Virus record (IMG/VR): IMGVR_UViG_3300008050_000104 | Location: 1-42,030 of that record | Length of the DNA stretch: 42,030 nucleotides | Origin: a virus | Strand: one strand, 5' to 3' | Part shown: piece by piece, positions 22,798-30,417 of the stretch | How positions within the stretch are numbered: the first letter of the stretch is position 1 | Layout: each line of letters begins with the position of its first letter | Made by a program: the position numbers and the translations under genes | Notes under the pieces: generated by a model | What the model was told of the DNA's origin: nothing | Database searches by the model: none | Seen by the model: only the letters and a program-made list of their open reading frames with translations

Positions 22798-23903
22798 AGC
22801 CTGCCGAATCTGCTGCTATCAGTTTGCTCCAAGATGCACCCCACGAGTCTTTGGCCACCTTGCTTCAGATGGTGGGGGAGGAAACGCGCCTCTTTGATCC
22901 GGTGAGTCGGTCGATGGTGGATGCGGGTGAGGTTGGGGAGGCACTGCGCCGTCTGGCCCCCAAACCCTATGAGGTCTCTGGGGGCATCAAGGTTTACCAT
23001 GCCACCACCCCTTCGGCCGCCAAGATGCTGTTGCGTCGAGGTTTTATCCCAGCCACCAAGCCCCGCAGCCGAGTGGAGACCTATGCGCCGGGGCGCGGGA
23101 TAGACCAAGGGCTATACGTTGGAGCCAGTGCGAGGGCTGTGGGTGGTTACGGCCCGGTGGTGCTGGAGGTCACAGTCCCCCGCAAAGAACTTTCGGTGCC
23201 GACCGAGATGGCCCAACTGGGAGAGACCAGCCCAAGGCAGGCCCTGAAGTCCCATGACGGAGCCATCATCAAGCGGGCTATCCCCAGTGAAGCCTTCCGA
23301 GTGGTGGGGGGGCAGAGGTATGTGTCGGCTGCCCGCGTGGCCTCCCGCTACGCTTCCCGTGACAAGCATGGCTATCACGCCACTTTTCTCAAGAACCTCG
23401 ACAGCATAGGCTCGCACGGGCTTTTGCCGAGTGGGGGTTCGCAGTTCAGTGGGGGTTATGAAGGCCACAGCCGAGGTCGCGTGTTTCTCTCTGACTGGGG
23501 CGGTGTGGACTTCTGGATGTCCAAGATGGAAAACCTCGCCCACCACAACTCCGACTTCAAAGACATTGAGGAGGATGCTGGGTGGACTCCCGTTACCCTT
23601 CGGGTGGATGTGAAGGAATGGGCGGACCAACACCTTGAAGACTTGGAGGAGGACGCCCCCGGATCACAGGACTCTTACAGTGGAGCTTTTTGGACCGATG
23701 TTGAGATCGAGCCGGAGTTCATTGAAGTGTGGGACGGTCGGAAATGGACCCGGGTGCGTTCTGTAGATACTGCGGCGATGACTCAAGAGGTGGAGGATGC
23801 CTCCTCCTATGAGTCGGATAGCGACGAGGAGTATGACGAGTACGGTCAGCCTACAGGGTGGTGGGAGATGGACTTTGAGATCTTTGCCCCCGGGAAGGCT
23901 TGA
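22794..23903 (+). CDS. Protein with two ART-like domains
   Basis: 369 residues, overlapping the fusion gene by ATGA. After a 60-residue helical lead, the first domain has KVYHATTPSAAKMLLRRGF (66-84), GLYVGAS (106-112) and VVLEVTVPRKEL. The junction is YVSAARVASRYASRD (177-190). The second domain opens GYHATFLKNLDSIGSHGLLP (193-212), then GRVFLSD (228-234) and TLRVDV. Each has the Y-H-x-T and Gly-Leu helix of ART/Tpt1-type folds, with a strand and Ser/Asp following. An acidic C-terminus (EDASSYESDSDEEYDEY) ends the protein. The catalytic set is not clear, so activity is uncertain. Confidence 0.6.
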   Translation: MKPAESAAISLLQDAPHESLATLLQMVGEETRLFDPVSRSMVDAGEVGEALRRLAPKPYEVSGGIKVYHATTPSAAKMLLRRGFIPATKPRSRVETYAPGRGIDQGLYVGASARAVGGYGPVVLEVTVPRKELSVPTEMAQLGETSPRQALKSHDGAIIKRAIPSEAFRVVGGQRYVSAARVASRYASRDKHGYHATFLKNLDSIGSHGLLPSGGSQFSGGYEGHSRGRVFLSDWGGVDFWMSKMENLAHHNSDFKDIEEDAGWTPVTLRVDVKEWADQHLEDLEEDAPGSQDSYSGAFWTDVEIEPEFIEVWDGRKWTRVRSVDTAAMTQEVEDASSYESDSDEEYDEYGQPTGWWEMDFEIFAPGKA

Positions 23904-23904
23904 T

Positions 23905-24219
23905 ATGGCGCGATGCGGGCGATGCGGGCTGTGGAATGAATACCCCAAACACCACCCCGAGAAGATCTACGGGGGGGTGTGTGTCTGGTATCAACTGCGC
24001 CTTCACAGTAGCGATGTATACGAGAGCCGTGAGTGTCCCGACTTTTTGGAGCGCATCCCTGATGTGACTCCCCTTGAACACATGACCTACAAGATTCAAC
24101 GGGACAATCTCGGGGAAGCCTACACACAGGCCCGGTTCTCTAAACGGTTGGCCCTTCTGGGAATGGGGATCTCGGTAGTGTCTTTTGCAGTGTCTATGTG
24201 GCAGGTGTTCCATGAATAA
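23905..24219 (+). CDS. Small zinc-ribbon membrane protein
   Basis: 104 residues from ATG 23905. The N-terminus has CGRCG and, later, a Cys in GGVCVWY and RECPDF, giving a four-Cys site. The C-terminal segment LALLGMGISVVSFAVSMW is a single transmembrane helix. The family is not recognised. It could anchor a complex at the membrane. It overlaps the next gene by eight bases. Confidence 0.6.
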   Translation: MARCGRCGLWNEYPKHHPEKIYGGVCVWYQLRLHSSDVYESRECPDFLERIPDVTPLEHMTYKIQRDNLGEAYTQARFSKRLALLGMGISVVSFAVSMWQVFHE

Positions 24220-24832
24220 TCGCAAGTACGCCAAGATGACGGGGCTGTACGGCAAGCCTCTCCTCAAAGCCGGGGACAAGGCTGCCGTGAACACTAAGCT
24301 GCTTCGCCAAGCAGCCGCCATCATTCTCCGGTCGGTGAAGAAAGAGATTCGACGGGACATGGAGAAGTCGAAAGGGCTGCGAGGCGGCACTTGGCCGAAA
24401 CCTTATGATGATCGAAAGCCCATCCCTATCCCCCAAGGGGAAGCCTTCATCCGTTCCTTCCACTGGAAGATAAAAGGCACCTCAACCATCGAGATTTGGT
24501 CCTCATGGCCTACCGCTGAAGCCCATACAGTCAAGCCGACAACCCGCGACCTGAACGCGGCGATTCCCGGTAAGCCAGCGCAGCACCCCAAGAAGGGGAT
24601 TCCAATGACTTGGCTCGTCCAGCCCAAGGTCAAGTACGTCCCTATTGTGACCGAGAACGGTCAGGTCATCATCCGAACTGCCCCTCTCACTACCGACGAC
24701 GCATGGATTCATCCCGGCTTCACGCGCTACACCTTCATCGAGCGGGGTATTCGTAAAGGGAGAGTAGAAGTGGTCAAGAAACTCAAAGATGAGATCGTGG
24801 CCGCCTTTCTGGAATCCGGGAGTCTATTTTAA
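24212..24832 (+). CDS. Neck / tail-completion-like virion protein (gpG/HK97 gp10-like by pattern)
   Basis: 206 residues from ATG 24212. A basic N-terminal helix (KLLRQAAAIILRSVKKEIRR) leads to FIRSFHWKIKGTSTIEIWSS, then a Pro-rich stretch, a strand pair, and a final helix VEVVKKLKDEIVAAF. This helix/strand/helix plan with an I-E-I-x-S-x-W-P turn resembles the HK97 gp10 or Mu gpG head-tail joining proteins. The position among structural genes agrees. Its stop overlaps the next start (TAATG). Confidence 0.5.
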   Translation: MNNRKYAKMTGLYGKPLLKAGDKAAVNTKLLRQAAAIILRSVKKEIRRDMEKSKGLRGGTWPKPYDDRKPIPIPQGEAFIRSFHWKIKGTSTIEIWSSWPTAEAHTVKPTTRDLNAAIPGKPAQHPKKGIPMTWLVQPKVKYVPIVTENGQVIIRTAPLTTDDAWIHPGFTRYTFIERGIRKGRVEVVKKLKDEIVAAFLESGSLF

Positions 24833-25518
24833 TGAGTCAACAGATCCGATTGGACGCAGACGAGCCCGTTTGGGTGGAAGACCTCGGTGTGAGGGTTGGC
24901 CCCGGCCCTATCTGGGTGGACAAGACGGCAGCGCAGGCTTCCGCCTGTCTTCAAGCGTTGTTGAAGCTCAAAAAGGTCCGGCAATCTGCTGGCGCGAGGT
25001 GCCGTGTGTCTAAAGATCCCCCTAAGAAACCCGCTGTTCATTCGGTCCACTTGTCCCGCAACCGGGGACTCAACCGGCACCGGGGCCAACAACCCCCGCC
25101 GAAGATCGACGGCCTCACCCCCGAAGAAGCCCAAAAGATGGTGGCGGAAGCCGCAGCGGCGGCGGCACAGCAAGCTATTGCTTCCATGGCTCCTATGATG
25201 CAGTCAATGATGAACGCGGCACAGACCACTCCGGACGCATCGGCGTTGGAGGACAGGCTGGAGCAAGTAGTCACTAAGGTGTTGGGCAACGTCCGTATGA
25301 TGGGCGGGGCAGGAGGAGGCACCGAAGGTGAGGCTTTTGGCGGCCCCGAAGAACCTTTGTTCATTCCCACGGGTATTGTGAGGGACGGTGCCGAGAGTCT
25401 TGATGTCCAATCCGAATCTTCGGGGGGAGGCGAAGGGCTGGATGATGCGGCATCTGCTCTTAAAGCTCTGCGGAAGAGCAGCCCTGCAAAGAAGAAAACC
25501 TCTCGGAAGAAGAAATAG
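24832..25518 (+). CDS. Hypothetical virion-associated protein
   Basis: 228 residues. The N-terminal segment VWVEDLGVRVGPGPIWVDK looks like a small strand pair common in phage structural proteins. A basic, Pro-containing middle, then an Ala/Met-rich helix (MVAEAAAAAAQQAIASMAP) follows. The C-terminal half is low-complexity Gly/Ser/Glu and ends in KKKTSRKKK. No catalytic motif. It is placed between the neck-like gene and the actin-like gene. Confidence 0.6.
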   Translation: MSQQIRLDADEPVWVEDLGVRVGPGPIWVDKTAAQASACLQALLKLKKVRQSAGARCRVSKDPPKKPAVHSVHLSRNRGLNRHRGQQPPPKIDGLTPEEAQKMVAEAAAAAAQQAIASMAPMMQSMMNAAQTTPDASALEDRLEQVVTKVLGNVRMMGGAGGGTEGEAFGGPEEPLFIPTGIVRDGAESLDVQSESSGGGEGLDDAASALKALRKSSPAKKKTSRKKK

Positions 25519-25527
25519 GAGACTCTC

Positions 25528-26544
25528 ATGGCCACCAAGAAAAAAGCCCCGTTGGGGATCGGGCTCGATGTAGGCACCATGAACCTTGTCGGTGCGCGGC
25601 GTACCGCTGACGGTTCGATTGAAACGAGCCGGATGCGAGATGCGTTCTTGGATCTGGAATCCGGTGCCAAGAAGATGTTGAAGCTCTCTGGGGTCAACTT
25701 TATTGATCACGGTGAGGATGGGATTATTGTCGTTGGCGATGCCGCCATGGACATGGCCAACGTCTTTGGCCGGGAAGCTCGCCGCCCTTTGTCGCAGGGT
25801 CTGATCTCGGCGGGAGAGATGGACGCCCTCGATGTGCTCGGAGTTCTTATCAAGAACGTCCTCGGAGAGCCGACGGAGAAGAACGAGATCTGCTATTTCA
25901 GTGTCCCAGCCGCTCCTGTGGATGCCGACCGCGATGTGGTTTACCACCGAGGTGTGTTTGAACGCATCGTGACCGAGTGCGGCTACGAGGCCTACCCCAG
26001 CAACGAAGCCATGGCTATCATTTACGCCGAGACTGCCGCCGACGGTTTCTCGGGACTGGGCATTTCGTTTGGCTCCGGCATGTGCAACCTTGCTCTGGCG
26101 GTGTCAGGCGTTGAGGGTATGGTGTTCAGTGTTGCGCGAGGTGGTGACTGGATTGATGCCGGAGCCGCGAAGGCCACGGGGTCCACTCACAGCCGTATGT
26201 GTGCGCTCAAGGAGAAGGGGTTTGACCTCATGGCTCCCGAGGGGCGCGAACAGGAGGCCTTGGCGCTCTACTACAAGAGTCTCATTGAGTATTGCATCGA
26301 CCAGACCACCCGAGAGTTCATCAAGATTAAGGACAGGTTTGCTCTCCCCAAGGCTATCCCCATTGTGGTTAGCGGAGGCACGAGTCTGGCCGGAAACTTC
26401 CTCCCCTTCTTTGAGCAGGTTTTTGCTAAGAAACGCCGGAAGTTCCCGTTTGAGGTAAGCGAAATCCGTCACGCGAGTGACCCCCTAAATGCGGTGGCCC
26501 GGGGTCTCCTGATTCAAGCCATGCAAGAGTACGAAACCGAGTAG
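25528..26544 (+). CDS. Actin-like (ParM/MreB/Hsp70-fold) ATPase
   Basis: 338 residues from ATG 25528 after AGGAG. The five-motif actin fold is visible: phosphate 1 GIGLDVGTMNLVGAR (10-24, Asp14), connect 1 near YPSNEAMAIIYAE (156-168), phosphate 2 GISFGSGMCNLAL (178-190), the adenosine motif IVVSGGTSLAGNF (279-291) and connect 2 near DPLNAVARGLL. Phosphate 2 has Ser180 where MreB and ParM have a catalytic Asp. Filament formation and a role in moving phage DNA or positioning assembly are inferred from the family. The next gene encodes a small basic protein that may be its partner. Confidence 0.85.
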   Translation: MATKKKAPLGIGLDVGTMNLVGARRTADGSIETSRMRDAFLDLESGAKKMLKLSGVNFIDHGEDGIIVVGDAAMDMANVFGREARRPLSQGLISAGEMDALDVLGVLIKNVLGEPTEKNEICYFSVPAAPVDADRDVVYHRGVFERIVTECGYEAYPSNEAMAIIYAETAADGFSGLGISFGSGMCNLALAVSGVEGMVFSVARGGDWIDAGAAKATGSTHSRMCALKEKGFDLMAPEGREQEALALYYKSLIEYCIDQTTREFIKIKDRFALPKAIPIVVSGGTSLAGNFLPFFEQVFAKKRRKFPFEVSEIRHASDPLNAVARGLLIQAMQEYETE

Positions 26545-26547
26545 AAC

Positions 26548-26856
26548 ATGAAAAAGCGTCAGGCAAAGAAGATCGTCAAGCACCACGAAAAAGGTGTGTC
26601 CAACAGTCCGTGGGCTTCCATCGTCAAGGCGTTTCGTCGCCTTGGAAAGAAAGCCCCTGTGAAGGAGGCCGTGGAAGAAGTGGCCGCCGAGGTGTTGGAG
26701 GCTAAGGAAGCCGTGGAGGAAGCTATCACCCAAACTCACGAGGCAGTGGATTTGACTAAGATGAAGGTGGCCGAACTCAAGGCTGTGGCCAAGAAACGCG
26801 GTGTCAAAGGCTTCTCTTCTATGAAGAAGGCCGACCTGATCGCGATTCTGTCCTAA
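26548..26856 (+). CDS. Small basic protein with SAP/HeH/Rho-N-like tail
   Basis: 102 residues, ATG four bases after the actin-like stop. The N-terminus is basic (KKRQAKKIVKHHEKG), a Glu/Ala-rich helix follows, and residues about 68-102 (DLTKMKVAELKAVAKKRGVK then MKKADLIAIL) form the two-helix SAP/HeH/Rho-N-type motif that binds nucleic acid. It may be a DNA adaptor for the actin-like protein, as ParR is for ParM, although it has no ParR ribbon-helix-helix. It ends before a convergent terminator. Confidence 0.65.
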   Translation: MKKRQAKKIVKHHEKGVSNSPWASIVKAFRRLGKKAPVKEAVEEVAAEVLEAKEAVEEAITQTHEAVDLTKMKVAELKAVAKKRGVKGFSSMKKADLIAILS

Positions 26857-26866
26857 GTACCCGGAA

Positions 26867-26909
26867 GCAAAGAGGCCCCCCCGAAAGGAATCCGGAGAGG
26901 CCACTTTGC
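26867..26909. terminator. Convergent-gene terminator hairpin
   Basis: GCAAAG-A-GGCC (26867-26877) pairs with GGCC-A-CTTTGC (26899-26909), one A/A mismatch. It lies between a forward and a reverse gene and can serve both. Confidence 0.7.
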
Positions 26910-26922
26910 AGTGTGGGAGAGA

Positions 26923-27123
26923 TCAGCCCGAGAAGGACACGTTGACCTTCATGCCACCACCACCACCCGAGTTGGCGGGGGCAACACACATGTTGGCTTT
27001 GGTGTTGTTGGTCGCGGTAGCGCGGACAACGCGGTTGACTCCCGTTCCTACCTTTCCGCTGGAGCGGAGGCGCAGGTAGGGTGGAGAAGGCTGGTACTCG
27101 GAAGTAGTAGATCGGACTGGCAT
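26923..27123 (-). CDS. Small hypothetical protein with Gly-rich tail
   Basis: 66 residues from ATG at 27123 with CAGGAG six bases upstream on the reverse strand. It has SEYQPSPPYLRLRSSGKVGT, then VVRATATNNTKAN and a NSGGGGGMKVNVSFSG end. A strand-rich small protein with a glycine linker would suit a surface-exposed or chaperone-bound role. Unknown family. It is downstream of the exonuclease gene on the same strand. Confidence 0.6.
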   Translation of the reverse strand: MPVRSTTSEYQPSPPYLRLRSSGKVGTGVNRVVRATATNNTKANMCVAPANSGGGGGMKVNVSFSG

Positions 27124-27157
27124 AGGAGGCTCCTGTATGGGGTTCTTCCATACCCCG

Positions 27158-27697
27158 CTAAATAGAGGAGGTACCGGACCTCCACAAGAGATCAAACAGG
27201 CGCATCGCATCATCCGCGTCTTTGGACGCGGTGTGGGCACCTTCTGCTGACCAGCCGAGAAACTCTCTTACGGACCCCATGGAGGCTCGCTTCAACCCTT
27301 TGGGGAACAGGTGTTCGTAAACTAAGGTGACGGTGTCGATCTTGTGGTAGGGGACTCGCCCTTCTACTCCGGCCCGTTTTAGGTGGGCCGCCAACATCCT
27401 CTCATCAAAGGCGACGTTGTGCCCCACCAACACTCCTCCTTCAAGGAAGGCGAGGATTTGAGGGCCGACCGTGCTCATAGGGGGGGCGTTCTCCCAGCGC
27501 GAAGGGTTGTCGGCGTAGCCGTTTATCTCTAAGGCTTTTGGGGAGGCATCCTCGATGTTCTCTGGGAGGACGAGGGTATAGTAACGAGATTCTTTCCCAT
27601 CGGGTTCACGCCGAGTGATAGCGATTTCAATCACCTCCGCCACAGCAGGGTCCAGACCAGTGGTTTCAGTGTCAACAAAGCATAGAGGACGGTCCAT
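27158..27697 (-). CDS. DnaQ-like 3'-5' exonuclease (DEDDh)
   Basis: 179 residues from ATG at 27697 with AAGGAG upstream. Exo I is CFVDTETTGLD (Asp9, Glu11), Exo II GHNVAFDERML (Asp99) and Exo III HTASKDADD (His155, Asp160), a complete DEDDh set. The length fits a stand-alone exonuclease of the DnaQ/RNase T group. It may proofread, trim DNA or RNA ends, or recycle nucleotides. It is transcribed away from the forward gene at 27764. Confidence 0.88.
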   Translation of the reverse strand: MDRPLCFVDTETTGLDPAVAEVIEIAITRREPDGKESRYYTLVLPENIEDASPKALEINGYADNPSRWENAPPMSTVGPQILAFLEGGVLVGHNVAFDERMLAAHLKRAGVEGRVPYHKIDTVTLVYEHLFPKGLKRASMGSVREFLGWSAEGAHTASKDADDAMRLFDLLWRSGTSSI

Positions 27698-27730
27698 GAG
27701 GCTCTCCTTTCTTGTACCTACCGGGGCTGC

Positions 27731-27747
27731 GGGGGTTTTCCACCCCC
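27731..27747. other. G/C hairpin between divergent genes
   Basis: GGGGG and CCCCC enclose the loop ttttcca. The shape resembles the element A-D hairpins, but there is no TTCAA and no CGTAT. Promoters for the divergent pair must lie in this 66-base gap but none is clear. Confidence 0.45.
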
Positions 27748-27763
27748 CCTGTGAGGTTGGGGG

Positions 27764-28288
27764 ATGACCCGTAAGCTCCGCCCTGTGGATATTCCTGTAT
27801 CTCCCGCTTTGAGAGAAGCTCTTTTCGGTTTGGCCGTTCCTACAGAGGAGGGGACACATACCACGGTAGGTCTTCTGGTCGAAGAAGCGAAAGAGGCTCT
27901 TCGGAGAGCCAACAAGGTTCTGGCAGAGAGCGAACTGGTGGCTGTCACGGCACGGACGCTGATGAAAGAACAGAAGCGACGAGGAAACCCCTCGTTGCGC
28001 GTTAACCCCGAGGGAGTCGTTGTGCTGCGGGTGCAGTACGACCGGGAGGGAAAACCCGCGCCAGTTGTAGGAGCCTTGGGTGGGGCCGGTCTCCCCTCTC
28101 TTGACGCCTTGCGCCAACAAGCAGCAGAGGTGGGGGTGGACATTAGTGACTTGGGGAGGCAGAAGCGTCAGATCATGGCTCGGCTGACATCTGTTCAACA
28201 GAAAGTGGGCGAGGAACCGCCGCCGAGGTTGCGCGACGAAGTTCAAACAAAACCCCTCGGGAAAGTAAAACTCCCCCCCACACGGTAG
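27764..28288 (+). CDS. Hypothetical protein
   Basis: 174 residues from ATG 27764. An N-terminal domain (LRPVDIPVSPALREALFGLA) is followed by an Ala/Glu helix (VEEAKEALRRANKVLAESEL). Then comes a strand pair (VNPEGVVVLRVQYDREGKP) and a Gln/Arg helix to a basic end. No motif is recognised. It opens the forward block to 30.1 kb. Confidence 0.65.
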   Translation: MTRKLRPVDIPVSPALREALFGLAVPTEEGTHTTVGLLVEEAKEALRRANKVLAESELVAVTARTLMKEQKRRGNPSLRVNPEGVVVLRVQYDREGKPAPVVGALGGAGLPSLDALRQQAAEVGVDISDLGRQKRQIMARLTSVQQKVGEEPPPRLRDEVQTKPLGKVKLPPTR

Positions 28289-28323
28289 AAACCCTATGAA
28301 GGGTCACGGGGACAGGAGAGCGC

Positions 28324-28698
28324 ATGGCATCACCATACGGATACTGGGACTTCATGGGGAAGAACGGTTTGGCAGGGGCGGAGTCTACCGTCGTTGAACT
28401 TCCGGACGGGTCCACCTATGTGAAGAAAGACACCGACTACCCGTGTGTCTTGCAGGACGAGTTCATCCTCTTTGCGGTGAAGAACAGTCCTATAGCCCTT
28501 AATCAGTTCTACCAGTTGTTTCCTACCATGGACGCAGTGAGCCAAGCACGGCTCACCAAGTTGATGAGGCGGAATAAACACTTGTTCAAACGTCCCATGC
28601 CGGGGGATGAAATGGCCATCAACGACGCTATCCAAAAGAAGGAAGCTACCGCTGGTATCCATGTCACTCCACCGGGTCCTGTCAATCGCTACAAATAA
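28324..28698 (+). CDS. Hypothetical protein
   Basis: 124 residues from ATG 28324 after CAGGAG. The N-terminus has GKNGLAGAESTVVELPDGST, then a helical region (IALNQFYQLFPTMDAVSQAR) and a basic LMRRNKHLFKRPMPG. It has no catalytic motif and no known family to me. A small hairpin ACCCT/AGGGT (28291-28304) lies in its leader. Confidence 0.65.
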   Translation: MASPYGYWDFMGKNGLAGAESTVVELPDGSTYVKKDTDYPCVLQDEFILFAVKNSPIALNQFYQLFPTMDAVSQARLTKLMRRNKHLFKRPMPGDEMAINDAIQKKEATAGIHVTPPGPVNRYK

Positions 28699-28709
28699 GG
28701 AGATACCTA

Positions 28710-29015
28710 ATGTCTCGCCGTGTCATGTCCGTCCTTCTCTCGCGTAACCCCAAGGTTCGTCGTACTTCTACCGCTGCCCGTGCTGCTGCACCTGCTGCAC
28801 CTGCTGCACCTGCTGCACCTGCTGCACCGGAAGCCGCTCCTGCTGCACCGGAAGCCGCTCCTGCTGCACCTGCTGCACCGGAAGCCGCTCCTGCCGAAGA
28901 ACGGCTCACCATGAGCAACACCAAAGCCGAGCTTTTGGCCGAAGCAGAGGCGAAGGGTGTGGACACCCCCCCGGGAGCGACTAAAGCGCAAATCCTTGAG
29001 GCGCTCTACGCTTAA
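28710..29015 (+). CDS. Ala-Pro repeat protein with HeH-like C-terminus
   Basis: 101 residues from ATG 28710 with AAGGAG upstream. A basic N-terminus (SRRVMSVLLSRNPKVRRTS) is followed by APAAP and EAAPAAP repeats (residues about 25-63). The C-terminal 35 residues (NTKAELLAEAEAKGVDTPPG then TKAQILEALYA) match the HeH/LEM-like two-helix motif seen in many phage capsid-gene neighbours. It probably binds nucleic acid or a virion component, with the repeat as a flexible arm. Confidence 0.65.
   Translation: MSRRVMSVLLSRNPKVRRTSTAARAAAPAAPAAPAAPAAPEAAPAAPEAAPAAPAAPEAAPAEERLTMSNTKAELLAEAEAKGVDTPPGATKAQILEALYA
28780..28893 (+). repeat. GC-rich minisatellite coding Ala-Pro tract
   Basis: Tandem 9-base units of the type GCTGCACCT, with interspersed CCGGAAGCCGCT units, all in frame with the Ala-Pro protein. 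The tract is likely to vary in copy number. Confidence 0.85.
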
Positions 29016-29042
29016 TAGGTTTCACCGCTTAGGGGGTTCCCG

Positions 29043-29477
29043 ATGGCTCTCATGCGGGTGGACATGTATTCAATAAGCCACGGCTACGGCTTTTGTGTGG
29101 CGTTGGAGGGGGAGGGGCGCGTCTTCTTTCGTGTGGAGGACTTTGTTGCCTCGGATGCGGTGCTTCCTCTTATGGGGGAGAGCGTGGAAGTGCCCCAGAT
29201 CGTTGAAGGCACAGGAAACCCCCGCGCCGTCTCTGTCCACCGCACTACTTCCCCCACGCCTTGTTTGGGGACGGTGGCTTCCTTTGATGTGGGGAAGGGG
29301 TGGGGGTTCATTAGAGCAGGCCAGATCCTTTACTTTCTTCATCGAAGTGATCTGCTGGAGAAGTTCTCCCCTCTGATTGGTACCACCCTGTCGTTTTATG
29401 CTGGGGTCCGAAGGGGGAGACCTCGCGCTTGTTATGTGAAGCAGACGGGTAAAGTGGGGGGCACTAAAGTCCCGTGA
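29043..29477 (+). CDS. Double cold-shock-domain protein
   Basis: 144 residues from ATG 29043 after AGGGGG. The second half (residues about 74-135) is a clear cold-shock domain: GTVASFDVGKGWGFI, then LYFLHRSDLL. The first half repeats the plan in degenerate form: GYGFCVALEGE, then RVFFRVEDF and GESVEVPQIVEGTGNPRAV. Cold-shock domains bind single-stranded RNA or DNA. A doubled domain could act as an RNA chaperone or transcription antiterminator. It is followed 12 bases later by the next gene. Confidence 0.75.
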   Translation: MALMRVDMYSISHGYGFCVALEGEGRVFFRVEDFVASDAVLPLMGESVEVPQIVEGTGNPRAVSVHRTTSPTPCLGTVASFDVGKGWGFIRAGQILYFLHRSDLLEKFSPLIGTTLSFYAGVRRGRPRACYVKQTGKVGGTKVP

Positions 29478-29489
29478 AGGAGAAGCGTC

Positions 29490-30122
29490 ATGGATAAAAA
29501 CCCATTTGGGGGGGTGAAGGGGAGTCTCTACACCCCTTTGTCGGAAGACGAGCAAGAGGTTCTGGCTCGTCTGGTGGAATCCCAAGACCTGCGGGTCATC
29601 GTGAAAAGTTGGGCCACCATCGACCAGCCCCGGGTGATCTATGGGGACTTGCGGCTGTCGCTTGCCTTTCGGATTAACTTCACTCGGCCGGAACTTCCTA
29701 CCCCAGTTCATTTCTTTGATCTGGAGTTGAGGACTGGGGCCGGGTTGCTCTTGTTCAAAGAACGCCAATCTACTTTGTATAACGGGAAGCCCATTGAAGT
29801 AGCCGATGGGGTTTTCATGGACATGGTGTGGGACATCGCCCTCATGGCGATGGACCCCAAAGTGGTGAAGGCATTGAAGCCCGGTGCGCGGGGTCTCACT
29901 TCACGATGGCAAGACCGGGACACCGGGGAACTCACGCTAATGGGCAACGCCCGGCTCTCCCATGAGCAGCAGAAGCTCCTCCGCAAAGCTCGTCACGGCG
30001 AAGCGCGGAGCCGAGCGGATACTCGGGAGCAGGTCCATAAAGCAGAAGTGAAAGCCGCCGAGGTGAAGGCTGGGCGGAAGACCGCGACCGAGAAGATCCT
30101 CAAACTCAAAAGTGACGCTTAG
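29490..30122 (+). CDS. Hypothetical phage protein
   Basis: 210 residues from ATG 29490 after AAGGAG. The N-terminal 110 residues are strand-rich (VIYGDLRLSLAFRINFTRPE, HFFDLELRTGAGLL). The C-terminal 60 residues are a basic/charged helix (QQKLLRKARHGEARSRADT, VHKAEVKAAEVKAG) ending in ILKLKSDA. It has no catalytic motif. Its stop overlaps the end of a convergent small gene by four bases. Confidence 0.65.
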   Translation: MDKNPFGGVKGSLYTPLSEDEQEVLARLVESQDLRVIVKSWATIDQPRVIYGDLRLSLAFRINFTRPELPTPVHFFDLELRTGAGLLLFKERQSTLYNGKPIEVADGVFMDMVWDIALMAMDPKVVKALKPGARGLTSRWQDRDTGELTLMGNARLSHEQQKLLRKARHGEARSRADTREQVHKAEVKAAEVKAGRKTATEKILKLKSDA

Positions 30123-30289
30123 TTCCACTCGGAGGGGCTTTGGCCCCAGAAGTGAGCGATCAACACCCATGCCTCAACAGGGATGTGGTGCCCATGGCGA
30201 TGGGCAAGGATCGTGAGGTAGACCGCAGTCTCTCGGGATTCTAAGGCAGGTAGGTTGCGGGTGGCAGCCCATTCTGAAAGATGCGTCAT
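30119..30289 (-). CDS. Very small hypothetical protein
   Basis: 56 residues from ATG at 30289 with GGAGG six bases upstream on the reverse strand. It reads THLSEWAATRNLPALESRE then AVYLTILAHRHGHHIPVEAW. No family is recognised; the His-rich HRHGHH may bind metal. Last gene of the reverse-strand group that begins at 31.43 kb. Confidence 0.55.
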   Translation of the reverse strand: MTHLSEWAATRNLPALESRETAVYLTILAHRHGHHIPVEAWVLIAHFWGQSPSEWN

Positions 30290-30314
30290 GTTACGCCTCC
30301 ATACAGAATATAGC

Positions 30315-30404
30315 AGTAAACCCCCAAACATGAAAGTTAAGACCTTACTTTCATGTTCAGGGGCTTTACTTTCACTCTCGGCAGTCTGACAATCACACTG
30401 CCGA
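30315..30404. promoter_or_regulatory. Two tandem hairpins in a 128-base intergenic region
   Basis: The first is a long symmetric stem (30315-30370): AGTAAA, CCCC, AACATGAAAGT with a 9-base loop, then ACTTTCATGTT, GGGG and TTTACT, broken only by a CA/CA bulge and one C. The second stem is TCGGCAGT (30378-30385) with ACTGCCGA (30397-30404). TTACTTTCA is also directly repeated. On the reverse strand a TATATT box follows, before the last small gene. The region could be an operator, an RNA processing or attenuation site, or a small RNA. Confidence 0.6.
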
Positions 30405-30417
30405 TGTGATTTCTCGG

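Noticed and set aside
27698-28246. N-terminal extension of the DnaQ-like exonuclease
   Set aside because: The extension is antisense to the gene at 27764, and a good ribosome site marks the inner ATG at 27697.
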